Shown: one piece after another, positions 27,458-34,495 of the stretch
Layout: every line of letters starts with the position of its first letter
How positions within the stretch are numbered: the stretch's first letter is position 1
Source of the DNA: an uncultured Pelagibacteraceae bacterium
GTDB taxonomy: Bacteria > Pseudomonadota > Alphaproteobacteria > Pelagibacterales > Pelagibacteraceae
DNA length: 34,495 nt
Direction: 5' to 3'
Assembly (NCBI GenBank): GCA_902614905.1
Contig: CACMMN010000008.1
Coordinates: forward strand, 1 to 34,495
Translations under genes and position numbers: made by a program
Notes under the pieces: model-generated
Seen by the model: only the letters and a program-made list of their open reading frames with translations
Database searches by the model: none
What the model was told of the DNA's origin: nothing

Positions 27458-28234
27458 ATGAAATTAGGTTTTATAGGAACAGGACAAATAACCAAAGCGG
27501 TAGTAACAGGGATAATTAACTCAAATATAAAAATTTCAAAAATATTTATATCTGAAAGAAATAAAAAAATTTCAAGAATTTTAAAATTTAAAAGTAAAAA
27601 AATTAAAATAATAAAATACAATCAAGATATTATTGATAAATCCGACTGGGTCTTTCTTGCAGTAACACCAGTTGTAGGAAATAAAATTTTAGAGCAATTA
27701 AAATTTAATAAAAGGAAGTTAATTATTAGTTTTATTTCAACTATTAATTTAACTCAACTAAAAAAAATTACAGGATTAAAAACAAATATTGTTAGAGCTA
27801 TACCATTGCCACCAATTGCATTATGCAAAGGACCAGTGCCTATTTATCCCCCTAATAAAAAAGTTAAAAAGTTTTTTGATAAATTAGGATCTACAGTTGA
27901 AATAAACAATGAGAAACTATCTTTAAATTTTTGGACTACTTCTGCAATGATGGCTCCTTTTTATGAAATTTTGTACTTTTTATCGGACTGGTTAGTTAAA
28001 AAAGGAATAAAAAAACAAAATGCACAAAAATATATATCTTCTTTATTTCTTGCGCTATCAGAAGATGCTTTTAAACATAAAAAAAATTTAAAAAAACTTG
28101 TTAAAGAATCTCAGACACCAGGCGGATTAAATGAGCAAGCAGTTAAAGACTTACGAAAAGCAGGTTTTTATAGATTACTTGAAAAAACATCTAACAAAAT
28201 AATAAAAAGGTTAAATAAGTCACAATCAAATTAA
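27458..28234 (+). CDS. divergent pyrroline-5-carboxylate reductase-like protein
   Basis: A 258-residue NAD(P)-dependent reductase of the ProC fold: Rossmann motif GFIGTGQITKAVV (about 4-16), VFLAVTP (about 69-75), VRAIPLPP (about 112-120) and a C-terminal helical dimer domain with TPGGLNEQA. True ProC usually reads RxMPNTP and [ST]SPGGTT at the last two places, so two substrate-contact motifs are changed here (NTP to LPP, SPGGTT to TPGGLN). It may still make proline from pyrroline-5-carboxylate, or may act on another imine or oxo-acid. Very rich in Lys and Asn through AT bias. Follows the exporter in the same direction. Confidence 0.75.
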   Translation: MKLGFIGTGQITKAVVTGIINSNIKISKIFISERNKKISRILKFKSKKIKIIKYNQDIIDKSDWVFLAVTPVVGNKILEQLKFNKRKLIISFISTINLTQLKKITGLKTNIVRAIPLPPIALCKGPVPIYPPNKKVKKFFDKLGSTVEINNEKLSLNFWTTSAMMAPFYEILYFLSDWLVKKGIKKQNAQKYISSLFLALSEDAFKHKKNLKKLVKESQTPGGLNEQAVKDLRKAGFYRLLEKTSNKIIKRLNKSQSN

Positions 28235-28259
28235 AATAATTTAGCTTATATTGAAAATA

Positions 28260-28895
28260 ATGACAGAAAAAAAACAATTAAAAAGAAAAATAAAAGTCGC
28301 TCTGAAAAGAAAAAGTAAAATATTCAAAAGATCAATTACAAAAAAAAAAGAGATTATATCTGAAAAAATTAATACATCTTTTAAAGATAAAAAAATTGAT
28401 CTTGGAAAATCTGTAAAAAATTTTTTTGATTGGGTAAAAGGTGCTGAAATTATTGAGCTGCCAAACTGCAATACTTCAGAAGATCCAGTTAGACCTGAAC
28501 TTGACAATGAATTTAGAACAAGTTTTGGAAGGAAGATATATGGTGTAAAATATCAAGATGAAATACATGCAGTGATGTGCTTTGCCTTTACGAATAATAT
28601 TCCTAAAACTGTGGAAGAGTTAGATATGATGAGTAAGGATGCATATCTTCAAAGTATAAATAGAGATTTTAAAGTTGGACAAATTGCTATCGCTTATACA
28701 GTTTGGTCTAAAAAAAAAGGTGGTGGAAGATTAATAGTAAAAGAAGTTTTTAAGAAAATAAAAAAAACAAATCATTTAAATAGATTAGTTACACTTTCCC
28801 CACTTACTGATATGGCTAGGAAATTTCATTTAAGCAACGGAGCAATTGAAGTTAGCGTAAATGAAACTTCACAAAATTTCGAGTATAAAATGTGA
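28260..28895 (+). CDS. basic protein with GNAT-like region
   Basis: A 211-residue protein using the ATG at 28260; a TTG at 28251 would add three residues. The first 55 residues are extremely Lys-rich. The rest shows YGVKYQDEIHAVMCFAFTNN, then QIAIAYTVWSKKKGGGRLIVK, a GNAT-like beta4 and acetyl-CoA pyrophosphate-loop arrangement, and TLSPLTDMARKFHLSNGA, like the C-terminal end of GNAT proteins. I infer an acetyltransferase-like fold but cannot name a substrate; the motif match is by eye. Similar proteins occur, as far as I recall, in marine phages, so a phage origin is conceivable. It ends one base before the convergent minus-strand gene. Confidence 0.6.
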   Translation: MTEKKQLKRKIKVALKRKSKIFKRSITKKKEIISEKINTSFKDKKIDLGKSVKNFFDWVKGAEIIELPNCNTSEDPVRPELDNEFRTSFGRKIYGVKYQDEIHAVMCFAFTNNIPKTVEELDMMSKDAYLQSINRDFKVGQIAIAYTVWSKKKGGGRLIVKEVFKKIKKTNHLNRLVTLSPLTDMARKFHLSNGAIEVSVNETSQNFEYKM

Positions 28896-29588
28896 TTACT
28901 GGTATTTATTATCTAAATAGTAATCAAAAAAATTTGATAAAAGTTTATCTATTTTATAAAAATTTGGCACTAAGAATGGTCTTCTTGCATGCACTCTATC
29001 ATTTACCCAGTGCTTTGACCATTCAGTAGTTGTTTCTATACATTGTTTTGGAAATTCATTAATTTTATATTTCTCCTTAATCTGAAAACAACCACCTATA
29101 AATAAATCGACATATGATTGAACAATTGGATGACTATTACTTGGTTTTTTTATTTTTTTAGGACTAGCTGAATAAACCCAAAAGTTTTTATTATCAGTTT
29201 TAATTTTTTTTCCATAGAAACTTAAGTCTTTACCTTCAACTTTTACTCTACAATATCCACTCTCTCTCCTATCAGTCTTATTTAAGTCCTTTATCGAAAC
29301 TGGGTAATAAACTGCGTTAACAGTTGAGTTTTCTTTTTTAATTATTGTTAAAAAAGTAATTTTGTACATTCCTCCACGAAGTCCCCAAGTTCTTTCAAAG
29401 CCTTTAATTAAAATAGGTTTTACTACAAAAGCTGATTTATTTGTTCTAATTCTCGACTCTTTATCCATTAAGGATCCATAGCCAATAATATAATTTTTAC
29501 TCCCTCGCTCTGGATTTAAGTTACATTCTTGACTTTGTGCCAATTGTGTTGAAAAAATTAATATTATAATTATTAAAAACCTTTTCAT
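28896..29588 (-). CDS. secreted gamma-glutamylcyclotransferase-like protein
   Basis: A 230-residue protein with a signal peptide (about residues 1-20, ending QLAQSQ). The mature part starts the GGCT/AIG2 fold with IIGYGSLMDKESR (GYGSL at 36-40) and keeps the acidic catalytic candidate E109 in DRRESGYCRV. Cytosolic GGCT enzymes release 5-oxoproline from gamma-glutamyl amino acids; a secreted version would act in the periplasm. Four cysteines could form disulfides. It shares strand and close spacing (9 bases) with the upstream TerC gene. Function in detail is inferred from the fold. Confidence 0.75.
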   Translation of the reverse strand: MKRFLIIIILIFSTQLAQSQECNLNPERGSKNYIIGYGSLMDKESRIRTNKSAFVVKPILIKGFERTWGLRGGMYKITFLTIIKKENSTVNAVYYPVSIKDLNKTDRRESGYCRVKVEGKDLSFYGKKIKTDNKNFWVYSASPKKIKKPSNSHPIVQSYVDLFIGGCFQIKEKYKINEFPKQCIETTTEWSKHWVNDRVHARRPFLVPNFYKIDKLLSNFFDYYLDNKYQ

Positions 29589-29597
29589 ATTTAATAT

Positions 29598-30224
29598 TTA
29601 AAAATATTTCTTAAATTCCTCATTAACCCGTAAAATTTCTAAATCCACTAATCCCCCTATTATTAATTGAATAGCAACAAGTAAAATAAATGCTAAACCC
29701 ACATAAGCAATCCATAAATGTTTTTGAATATAATTCGCAAGATAAGTTGCGAGGGCCCCAGTCAAAATAACTGACAAAACTAAACCAAAAATCATAAAAC
29801 CAAAATAACCTTTGGAAGCCCCAACAACACCAATAACATTGTCAAAACTGATTGTTATATCTGCAAATAAAACTTTATACACACTTTGTATATATGAGGG
29901 CTCTTTAGAAACTTTTGTTGGTGATTTTACTTTCTTAATCTCAAACAAGTCTTTCCTTAAATCATAAACTATCCAAATTAATAGTAGCCCACCCAAAATT
30001 TTAATAAAATAGAACTTGAATAAATAAGTAGCAAAAATTGCAAAAATAACTTTGAAAATTAATGCACCTGCTACACCCCAAAGTATAATTTGTCTTCTAT
30101 GTTTTGGAACAAAGTTAGCGGCTATTAAGCCGATTATTATTGCGTTATCTGCGGCTAAAATAATATCTATAAATATTATTTGCAAAAGTATTAAAGATTG
30201 CTCTAAAAATAGTGATTGTTCCAT
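29598..30224 (-). CDS. TerC-family (YjbE-type) membrane protein
   Basis: A 208-residue protein with about seven helices. The paired intramembrane Asp-Asn motifs DIILAADNAIIIGL (about 19-32) and DITISFDNVIGVVG (about 121-134) identify the TerC superfamily, here the short YjbE form. Members are linked to metal, notably manganese, export or metalation of secreted enzymes. It is upstream of the secreted GGCT-like gene by 9 bases, so the two are probably cotranscribed. Divergent from dctP over 116 bases. A charged linker (about 80-108) separates the two halves. Confidence 0.88.
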   Translation of the reverse strand: MEQSLFLEQSLILLQIIFIDIILAADNAIIIGLIAANFVPKHRRQIILWGVAGALIFKVIFAIFATYLFKFYFIKILGGLLLIWIVYDLRKDLFEIKKVKSPTKVSKEPSYIQSVYKVLFADITISFDNVIGVVGASKGYFGFMIFGLVLSVILTGALATYLANYIQKHLWIAYVGLAFILLVAIQLIIGGLVDLEILRVNEEFKKYF

Positions 30225-30340
30225 TGGAATTTTTAGATAATAAATGATTATTAGGATTTTTCAATTAAAAGTAGATAATTTTTATATTGATTTAACATTA
30301 AATAAATAATCAAATATATTTTTTAAAAAGAGGAGGTGAA

Positions 30341-31309
30341 ATGAGAATAATAAAATACTTCATTTCAATATTAATATCACTATTTTTACTTTCAAATGTA
30401 TCATACGCAGAAAAATGGGATATGGCATTAGCTTATGGTGCTGGTAATTTTCATTCTGCAAATGCAACTGAATTTGCAAAAAATGTAACCGAAAAAAGTG
30501 GTGGTAAATTGACTATAGTAACACACCCAGGTGGATCATTATTCAAAGGTGGAGAAATTTTTAGGGCAGTAAGAACAGGACAAGCTCCGATTGGTGAAAG
30601 ATTTATGTCGGCATTAGGTAAAGAAGATCCTTTACTTGAAATCGACTCTTTGCCTTTTTTAGCTACATCGTACACAGATGCTATGAAATTATATAAAGCA
30701 TCAAAAGCTGAAATAGCAAAAAGTTTAGATGCTAAAGGTTTAGTATTTTTATACGCAGTGCCTTGGCCTGCTCAAGGCTTGTATTCTAAAAAAGAGATAA
30801 ATAGTGTTGCGGATTTAAAAGGTCTAAAATTTAGAGCTTATAATGGTGCAACAATTAGAATTGCGGAGTTGACAGGTATGTCACCTACAAAAATTGAGGC
30901 AGCAGAAATATCTCAAGCTTTTTCTACAGGAGCTGTTGAAAGTATGATCACTTCACCGACAACTGGAAAAAATAGCAAGATATGGGAAAATGGAGTTAAA
31001 TATTTTTATGATATAGCTGCATGGTTTCCAAAAAATATGATAATTGCAAATAAAAAGGCTTGGAATAAATTAGATAAAGAAACCCAAGATCTAATAATGA
31101 AAGAAGCGGCTCTTGCAGAAAGAAAAGGGTGGCAACTTTCAAAAATGGGAAATAAAAATGATAAGAAAGCTTTGGCTGATGCTGGAATGAGTGTTGGCAA
31201 AGTTAATTCTGCATTAAAGCAACACTTTGAAAAAGTTGGATCCCAAATGGCATCTGAGTGGACTAAGAAGGCCGGTGCTAGAGGTGAAACAGTTTTATCT
31301 GCTTATTAA
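30341..31309 (+). CDS. dctP: TRAP transporter solute-binding protein
   Basis: Periplasmic DctP-family binding protein delivering a solute to the DctQM permease. The 322-residue protein has a signal peptide (about 1-23, ending SYA) and the family segment KGLKFRAYNGATIRIAEL, where R165 is the expected carboxylate-binding arginine. Substrate is therefore probably an organic acid but is not readable. Start supported by a very strong AGGAGG 7 bases upstream. It is followed by a textbook terminator before dctQ, which would let the binding protein be made in excess. High expression of TRAP and ABC binding proteins is known for SAR11. Confidence 0.93.
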   Translation: MRIIKYFISILISLFLLSNVSYAEKWDMALAYGAGNFHSANATEFAKNVTEKSGGKLTIVTHPGGSLFKGGEIFRAVRTGQAPIGERFMSALGKEDPLLEIDSLPFLATSYTDAMKLYKASKAEIAKSLDAKGLVFLYAVPWPAQGLYSKKEINSVADLKGLKFRAYNGATIRIAELTGMSPTKIEAAEISQAFSTGAVESMITSPTTGKNSKIWENGVKYFYDIAAWFPKNMIIANKKAWNKLDKETQDLIMKEAALAERKGWQLSKMGNKNDKKALADAGMSVGKVNSALKQHFEKVGSQMASEWTKKAGARGETVLSAY

Positions 31310-31324
31310 ATAATCATTTCTTAT

Positions 31325-31351
31325 AAAGGCCGTTATTTTAAACGGCCTTTT
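31325..31351 (+). terminator. intrinsic terminator between dctP and dctQ
   Basis: AAAGGCCGTT (31325-31334) and AACGGCCTTT (31341-31350) form a perfect 10-bp stem with loop ATTTTA and a short T-rich tail (31348-31351, then ATTAT). It lies 15 bases after the dctP stop and 5 bases before the dctQ ATG. Partial read-through would give more DctP than DctQM. Confidence 0.85.
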
Positions 31352-31356
31352 ATTAT

Positions 31357-31842
31357 ATGCTTAATAAAATCAATAACTACTTGGAAAAAATCTATAAATA
31401 TTCTGGTTACATAGCTGGTATATTCTTAATTTTTATAGCTATTTTCATTTTACTAGGTGTTTGTTCAAGAATATTTGGCTTTTATGTAAGAGGTTTGTCT
31501 GAATATTCAGGTTATTGTATGGCTGCCTCTACATTTTTTGCATTAGCTTACACATTTGCTGAAGGAGGACATATTAGAATTACTTTATTTTTAGAAAAGT
31601 TAAACAAAAAATTAAGAAAAATTTTTGAAATGTGGTGTTTATTAGTTGCTTCAATTTTTTCAGGTTATGCTGCATTTTATTTCACAAAAATGCTAACAAT
31701 TTCATTTGTGTTTAAAGAACGAAGCGAGGGTGCTGATGAAATACTAATATGGATTCCTCAAACACCGCTCGCAATTGGATCTATATTACTTTTTGTATGC
31801 GTGTTCCACCATCTATTAAAATATTTTTATAATAATGACTGA
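31357..31842 (+). CDS. dctQ: TRAP transporter small permease subunit
   Basis: A 161-residue membrane protein with four helices, the DctQ fold that supports the large subunit. RIFGFYVRGLSEYSGYCMAA and FTFAEGGHIRITLFLEKL-like segments (the latter reads YTFAEGGHIRITLFLEKL) are typical. ATG is five bases past the terminator stem, so its mRNA depends on read-through or processing. It overlaps dctM by 8 bases. Confidence 0.92.
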   Translation: MLNKINNYLEKIYKYSGYIAGIFLIFIAIFILLGVCSRIFGFYVRGLSEYSGYCMAASTFFALAYTFAEGGHIRITLFLEKLNKKLRKIFEMWCLLVASIFSGYAAFYFTKMLTISFVFKERSEGADEILIWIPQTPLAIGSILLFVCVFHHLLKYFYNND

Positions 31843-33145
31843 GATACTTCTAAGCGTATTCTTTATTTCTATTCTTCTACTATTTCTTAGCACTGGGGTT
31901 TGGGTTGCATTGAGTATGATTGGCGTTTCTACAATAGCAATGACTATATTTACATCAAGACCAGTTGGAGATGCAATGGCAACTACTATTTGGGGGACAT
32001 CTTCATCATGGACTTTGACTGCTTTACCATTATTTGTTTGGATGGGGGAAATATTATTTAGAACCAAATTATCTGAAAATCTTTTTGAAGGCTTATCTCC
32101 TTGGATGCAAAAGTTACCTGGAGGTTTAATACATGTTAATGTTATTGGATGCGCTTTATTTGCAGCAATATCAGGTTCATCTGCTGCTACAGTTGCAACA
32201 GTTGGAAAAATGTCAATTCCAGAATTAAGAAAAAGAAATTATCCTGAAAAAATTTTATTAGGTAGTTTAGCAGGCTCAGGAACTTTAGGGTTATTAATTC
32301 CTCCTTCTATAATCCTGATCATATATGGAGTAACTGTTCAAGAGTCTATAGCAAAATTATTTATAGCCGGGATTATACCTGGAATAATGATTGCTTTGAT
32401 TTTTATGAGCTATGTTATTTTTTGGTCTTTGTTAAATAAAAAACAAATGCCAATTATTTCTATAAAATATAAATTTATTGAAAAAATCAAAAGGTCAGGC
32501 CAATTAATTCCTGTAATACTTTTAATAATTTCTGTAATTGGCTCAATATATACCGGTATTGCTACAGCTACAGAGGCCGCATCTCTTGGTGTAGTAGGTT
32601 CATTAATTTTATCTTATTTTCAAAACAGTCTAACTTGGAATAATTTTAAAAATTCTCTTTTAGGAGCTACAATTACTTCATGTATGATTTCTTTTATTTT
32701 AGCTGGTTCAGCTTTTCTATCTCTAGCTATGGGTTTTACAGGATTACCAAGAAATTTAGCTATATGGATAAATAGTCTTGAACTTTCACCATATATCTTA
32801 ATTTTTGTACTGATGATTTTTTATATTATTTTAGGAATGTTTTTAGATGGAATATCAGCTGTGGTTCTTACAATGGCAATAATTGAACCAATGATTAGAC
32901 AAGCAGGCTTTGATATGATCTGGTTTGGAATATTTCTTGTAGTGGTAGTTGAAATGGCTCAAATCACTCCTCCGGTTGGTTTTAATTTATTTGTTCTTCA
33001 AGGAATGGCAGGCAAGGACATGGGATTTATTGCAAAAAGTGCTTTCCCATTATTTTTGTTAATGATATTTGCCACATTAATTATAATTATTTTTCCTGAG
33101 ATAGTAATGTGGTTACCAGATCAAATGATTAAAAATATTAATTAA
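31835..33145 (+). CDS. dctM: TRAP transporter large permease subunit
   Basis: The sodium-coupled transport subunit, 436 residues with about 12 helices. The conserved segments AAISGSSAATVATVGKMSIP (about 102-121), GTLGLLIPPSIILIIYG (about 146-162), TATEAASLGVVGSL and the C-terminal EMAQITPPVGFNLFVLQG match DctM. Start codon overlaps the dctQ stop (ATGACTGA). Together with dctP and dctQ the system is complete. Confidence 0.95.
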   Translation: MTEILLSVFFISILLLFLSTGVWVALSMIGVSTIAMTIFTSRPVGDAMATTIWGTSSSWTLTALPLFVWMGEILFRTKLSENLFEGLSPWMQKLPGGLIHVNVIGCALFAAISGSSAATVATVGKMSIPELRKRNYPEKILLGSLAGSGTLGLLIPPSIILIIYGVTVQESIAKLFIAGIIPGIMIALIFMSYVIFWSLLNKKQMPIISIKYKFIEKIKRSGQLIPVILLIISVIGSIYTGIATATEAASLGVVGSLILSYFQNSLTWNNFKNSLLGATITSCMISFILAGSAFLSLAMGFTGLPRNLAIWINSLELSPYILIFVLMIFYIILGMFLDGISAVVLTMAIIEPMIRQAGFDMIWFGIFLVVVVEMAQITPPVGFNLFVLQGMAGKDMGFIAKSAFPLFLLMIFATLIIIIFPEIVMWLPDQMIKNIN

Positions 33146-33663
33146 TATTTTGATTTTTTAGTTCCATTAATGACTTGCTTAAGCTGATTGTACTCTTCAC
33201 AATTACAATTTTCTAAAACAGCCAATCTTTTTTTTGCCTCATCTATTCTGTTCGTTACAACGAAAAGTTCACCCATATATTCATTAATCCCTATATGTTT
33301 TGGATCAACTTCTAACCCCATTGAATAATAAATTTCTGCATTATCATAATCACCAATTTTCCTATGGGAAAAACCTAAAAGATTCAAAATATCAGGATTA
33401 CCAGGGTTTTGTTTATTAGCCTGTAATAAATTTGAGATCGCTTTTTTGTAGGCATTTTTAGCTTTAACTTGCTTATTTTTTTTTTCAAATTTTTTTGCTT
33501 TAGTTACCCATTTCAATCCTATATCAAATTTTGTTGCAGCTTTAACACCTGTGCTTGCCGTAGTTTTTCCTTTAGAGTCAGTTGGAGAAGGTCCTGCCGC
33601 AAAAGCGTTCAAACTGTAAATACTAATTAAAATTAAAAATATAATTTTTCTCATAAATATCAT
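33142..33663 (-). CDS. secreted tetratricopeptide-repeat protein
   Basis: A 173-residue protein with a signal peptide (ending NAFAAG) followed by about two to three TPR units in residues 55-150 (for example NAYKKAISNLLQANKQNPGN, and DYDNAEIYYSMGLEVDPKH), a protein-protein interaction scaffold in the periplasm. The start at 33663 overlaps the pxpA stop (ATGA); an internal ATG at 33654 would give a more standard signal peptide start (MRKIIF). Either is possible. The stop overlaps the end of dctM by four bases, convergent. No link of TPR to PxpA function is known to me. Confidence 0.8.
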   Translation of the reverse strand: MIFMRKIIFLILISIYSLNAFAAGPSPTDSKGKTTASTGVKAATKFDIGLKWVTKAKKFEKKNKQVKAKNAYKKAISNLLQANKQNPGNPDILNLLGFSHRKIGDYDNAEIYYSMGLEVDPKHIGINEYMGELFVVTNRIDEAKKRLAVLENCNCEEYNQLKQVINGTKKSKY

Positions 33664-34433
33664 AAAAATTTTTTTAGGTAATTTAATGGTTTAAGGTAAA
33701 TATTATTTTCTTCAAGAACTTTTTTAACCTGTTTCGCAGTCTCAAGTGACTCAATATTATCACCGTGAATACAAATAGAGTCTATTTCACACTTAATTTT
33801 CTTTCCGGATATACAGCTGATTGACTGGTTTTTGACCATTTCCAAAACATGTTTCTTACATTTTTCTGGGTCATGTATAATTGCATTCCCCTTTCCTCTT
33901 GATACCAGATTGCCATCGTCTTCATAATTTCTATCAGCAAATATTTCACATGCTATTTTCATATCAAATTTTCTAGCTGCTTCTTCCATCTTTGATCCAG
34001 TAGGTACTAAATAAATTAAATTTTTATCAATATTATAAATAGTTTCTGCTAATATTTTTGATAAATTTAAATCTTCACATGCCATATTATTTAGAGCCCC
34101 ATGGGGCTTGATATGTGTGACCTTTGTACCAAGATTTTCGGCTATTCTTTGTAGTGCTTCGTATTGATCAATTATAAGTTTTTTTATTTCATTTTCTGGC
34201 AGGTTTTGTCTTTTCCTTCCAAAATTTTCGGGATCGTTAAACGAGGGATGCGCACCTATACTTACATTATTTTTTTTTGAAATTTCTATTGTATTTTTCA
34301 TTGTTTTTTCATCACCTGCATGAAAACCACAAGCAATATTTGCTGAGTTTACAATCTTAAGTAAATCTGGGTCGTACTTTGTAGAATGATGTTCAGATTT
34401 TTCACCTAAATCACAATTAATATTAATTTCCAT
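33660..34433 (-). CDS. pxpA: 5-oxoprolinase subunit A (LamB/YcsF family)
   Basis: With PxpB and PxpC it forms the bacterial ATP-dependent 5-oxoprolinase that turns pyroglutamate into glutamate. INCDLGEKSEH at the start, NIACGFHAGDEKTM (about 33-46), IGAHPSFNDPENFGR (about 63-77), HIKPHGALNNMA (about 110-121) and the C-terminal CIHGDN are the family signatures. The open frame extends to 34457, but family proteins begin at a MxIxINCDLGE sequence, so the ATG at 34433 is chosen (257 residues). It is divergent from the partial pxpB-like frame at the right edge. Confidence 0.92.
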   Translation of the reverse strand: MEININCDLGEKSEHHSTKYDPDLLKIVNSANIACGFHAGDEKTMKNTIEISKKNNVSIGAHPSFNDPENFGRKRQNLPENEIKKLIIDQYEALQRIAENLGTKVTHIKPHGALNNMACEDLNLSKILAETIYNIDKNLIYLVPTGSKMEEAARKFDMKIACEIFADRNYEDDGNLVSRGKGNAIIHDPEKCKKHVLEMVKNQSISCISGKKIKCEIDSICIHGDNIESLETAKQVKKVLEENNIYLKPLNYLKKFL

Positions 34434-34460
34434 AAAAATTTTCATGAAGTATAACATTGT

Positions 34461-34495
34461 ATGATTAAAAATATAGTCAATCTTGGTGACGCAGC
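34461..34495 (+). CDS. start of probable 5-oxoprolinase subunit B (partial)
   Basis: An open frame from ATG at 34461 runs off the window and encodes MIKNIVNLGDAA. PxpB/KipI proteins commonly begin with a short strand followed by LGDxA, and pxpB is the expected neighbour of pxpA. Only 12 residues are visible, so the call rests on this motif plus context. The gene would be divergent from pxpA, with 27 bases between the two start codons. Confidence 0.5.
   Translation, partial: MIKNIVNLGDA

Noticed and set aside
30225-30340. Spacer between terC and dctP searched for a riboswitch.
   Set aside because: Only a strong AGGAGG ribosome site was found; no stable stem by eye in the very AT-rich remainder.

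Overview
The window reads as a stretch of a free-living SAR11 (Candidatus Pelagibacter-like) alphaproteobacterial chromosome. The DNA is very AT-rich, intergenic gaps are a few bases or negative (many ATGA overlaps), there is a circularly permuted alphaproteobacterial-type tmRNA gene, and the hflK-hflC-DUF2065-degP order and the GEA-type IlvB are alphaproteobacterial. No insertion sequence, prophage, CRISPR array, rRNA or tRNA gene was seen. The species assignment is an inference from content, not from a database match.

Layout. (1) 1-2.2 kb: fumC (minus), a MazG-like pyrophosphohydrolase (plus) and a small membrane protein (minus). (2) 2.19-2.47 kb: permuted two-piece tmRNA on the minus strand with a readable tag (ANNKFALAA), divergent from thyX. 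(3) 3.5-4.3 kb: Mrp/ApbC Fe-S carrier (minus). (4) 4.35-19.4 kb: a nearly unbroken plus-strand run: membrane quality control (hflK, hflC, DUF2065, degP-like), miaA, branched-chain amino acid synthesis (ilvB, ilvH, ilvC, leuA), then cell elongation (mreB, mreC, mreD, PBP2, rodA). Hairpins lie in front of ilvB and leuA. (5) 19.4-25.8 kb: a plus-strand run of a DadA-like oxidase, an EamA permease, an HDAC-family deacetylase, MsrB, a secreted heavy-metal-associated protein, a 745-residue fusion of an ammonium transporter to a SpoIIE/PP2C phosphatase, and a small membrane protein overlapping it. (6) 25.8-26.7 kb: minus-strand lipoprotein, glutaredoxin and DUF2805. (7) 26.8-28.9 kb: a LysE-family exporter behind a striking inverted-repeat leader, a divergent ProC-like reductase and a basic GNAT-like protein. 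(8) 28.9-34.5 kb: a secreted gamma-glutamylcyclotransferase-like protein and TerC (minus), a complete TRAP transporter dctP-dctQ-dctM with an internal terminator (plus), a TPR protein and pxpA (minus), and at the right edge the first codons of a probable pxpB (plus).

The most interesting system is the Amt-SpoIIE fusion at 23.2 kb. An intact-looking ammonium channel (both pore histidines kept) is joined through a linker to an intact-looking PP2C phosphatase. This suggests a membrane ammonium sensor that signals by dephosphorylation, in a lineage reported to lack the usual PII nitrogen regulation. Second-tier observations are the leader hairpins abutting the start codons of ilvB and the LysE exporter, and a possible pyroglutamate supply route (secreted cyclotransferase, TRAP importer, PxpA/PxpB) around 29-34.5 kb.
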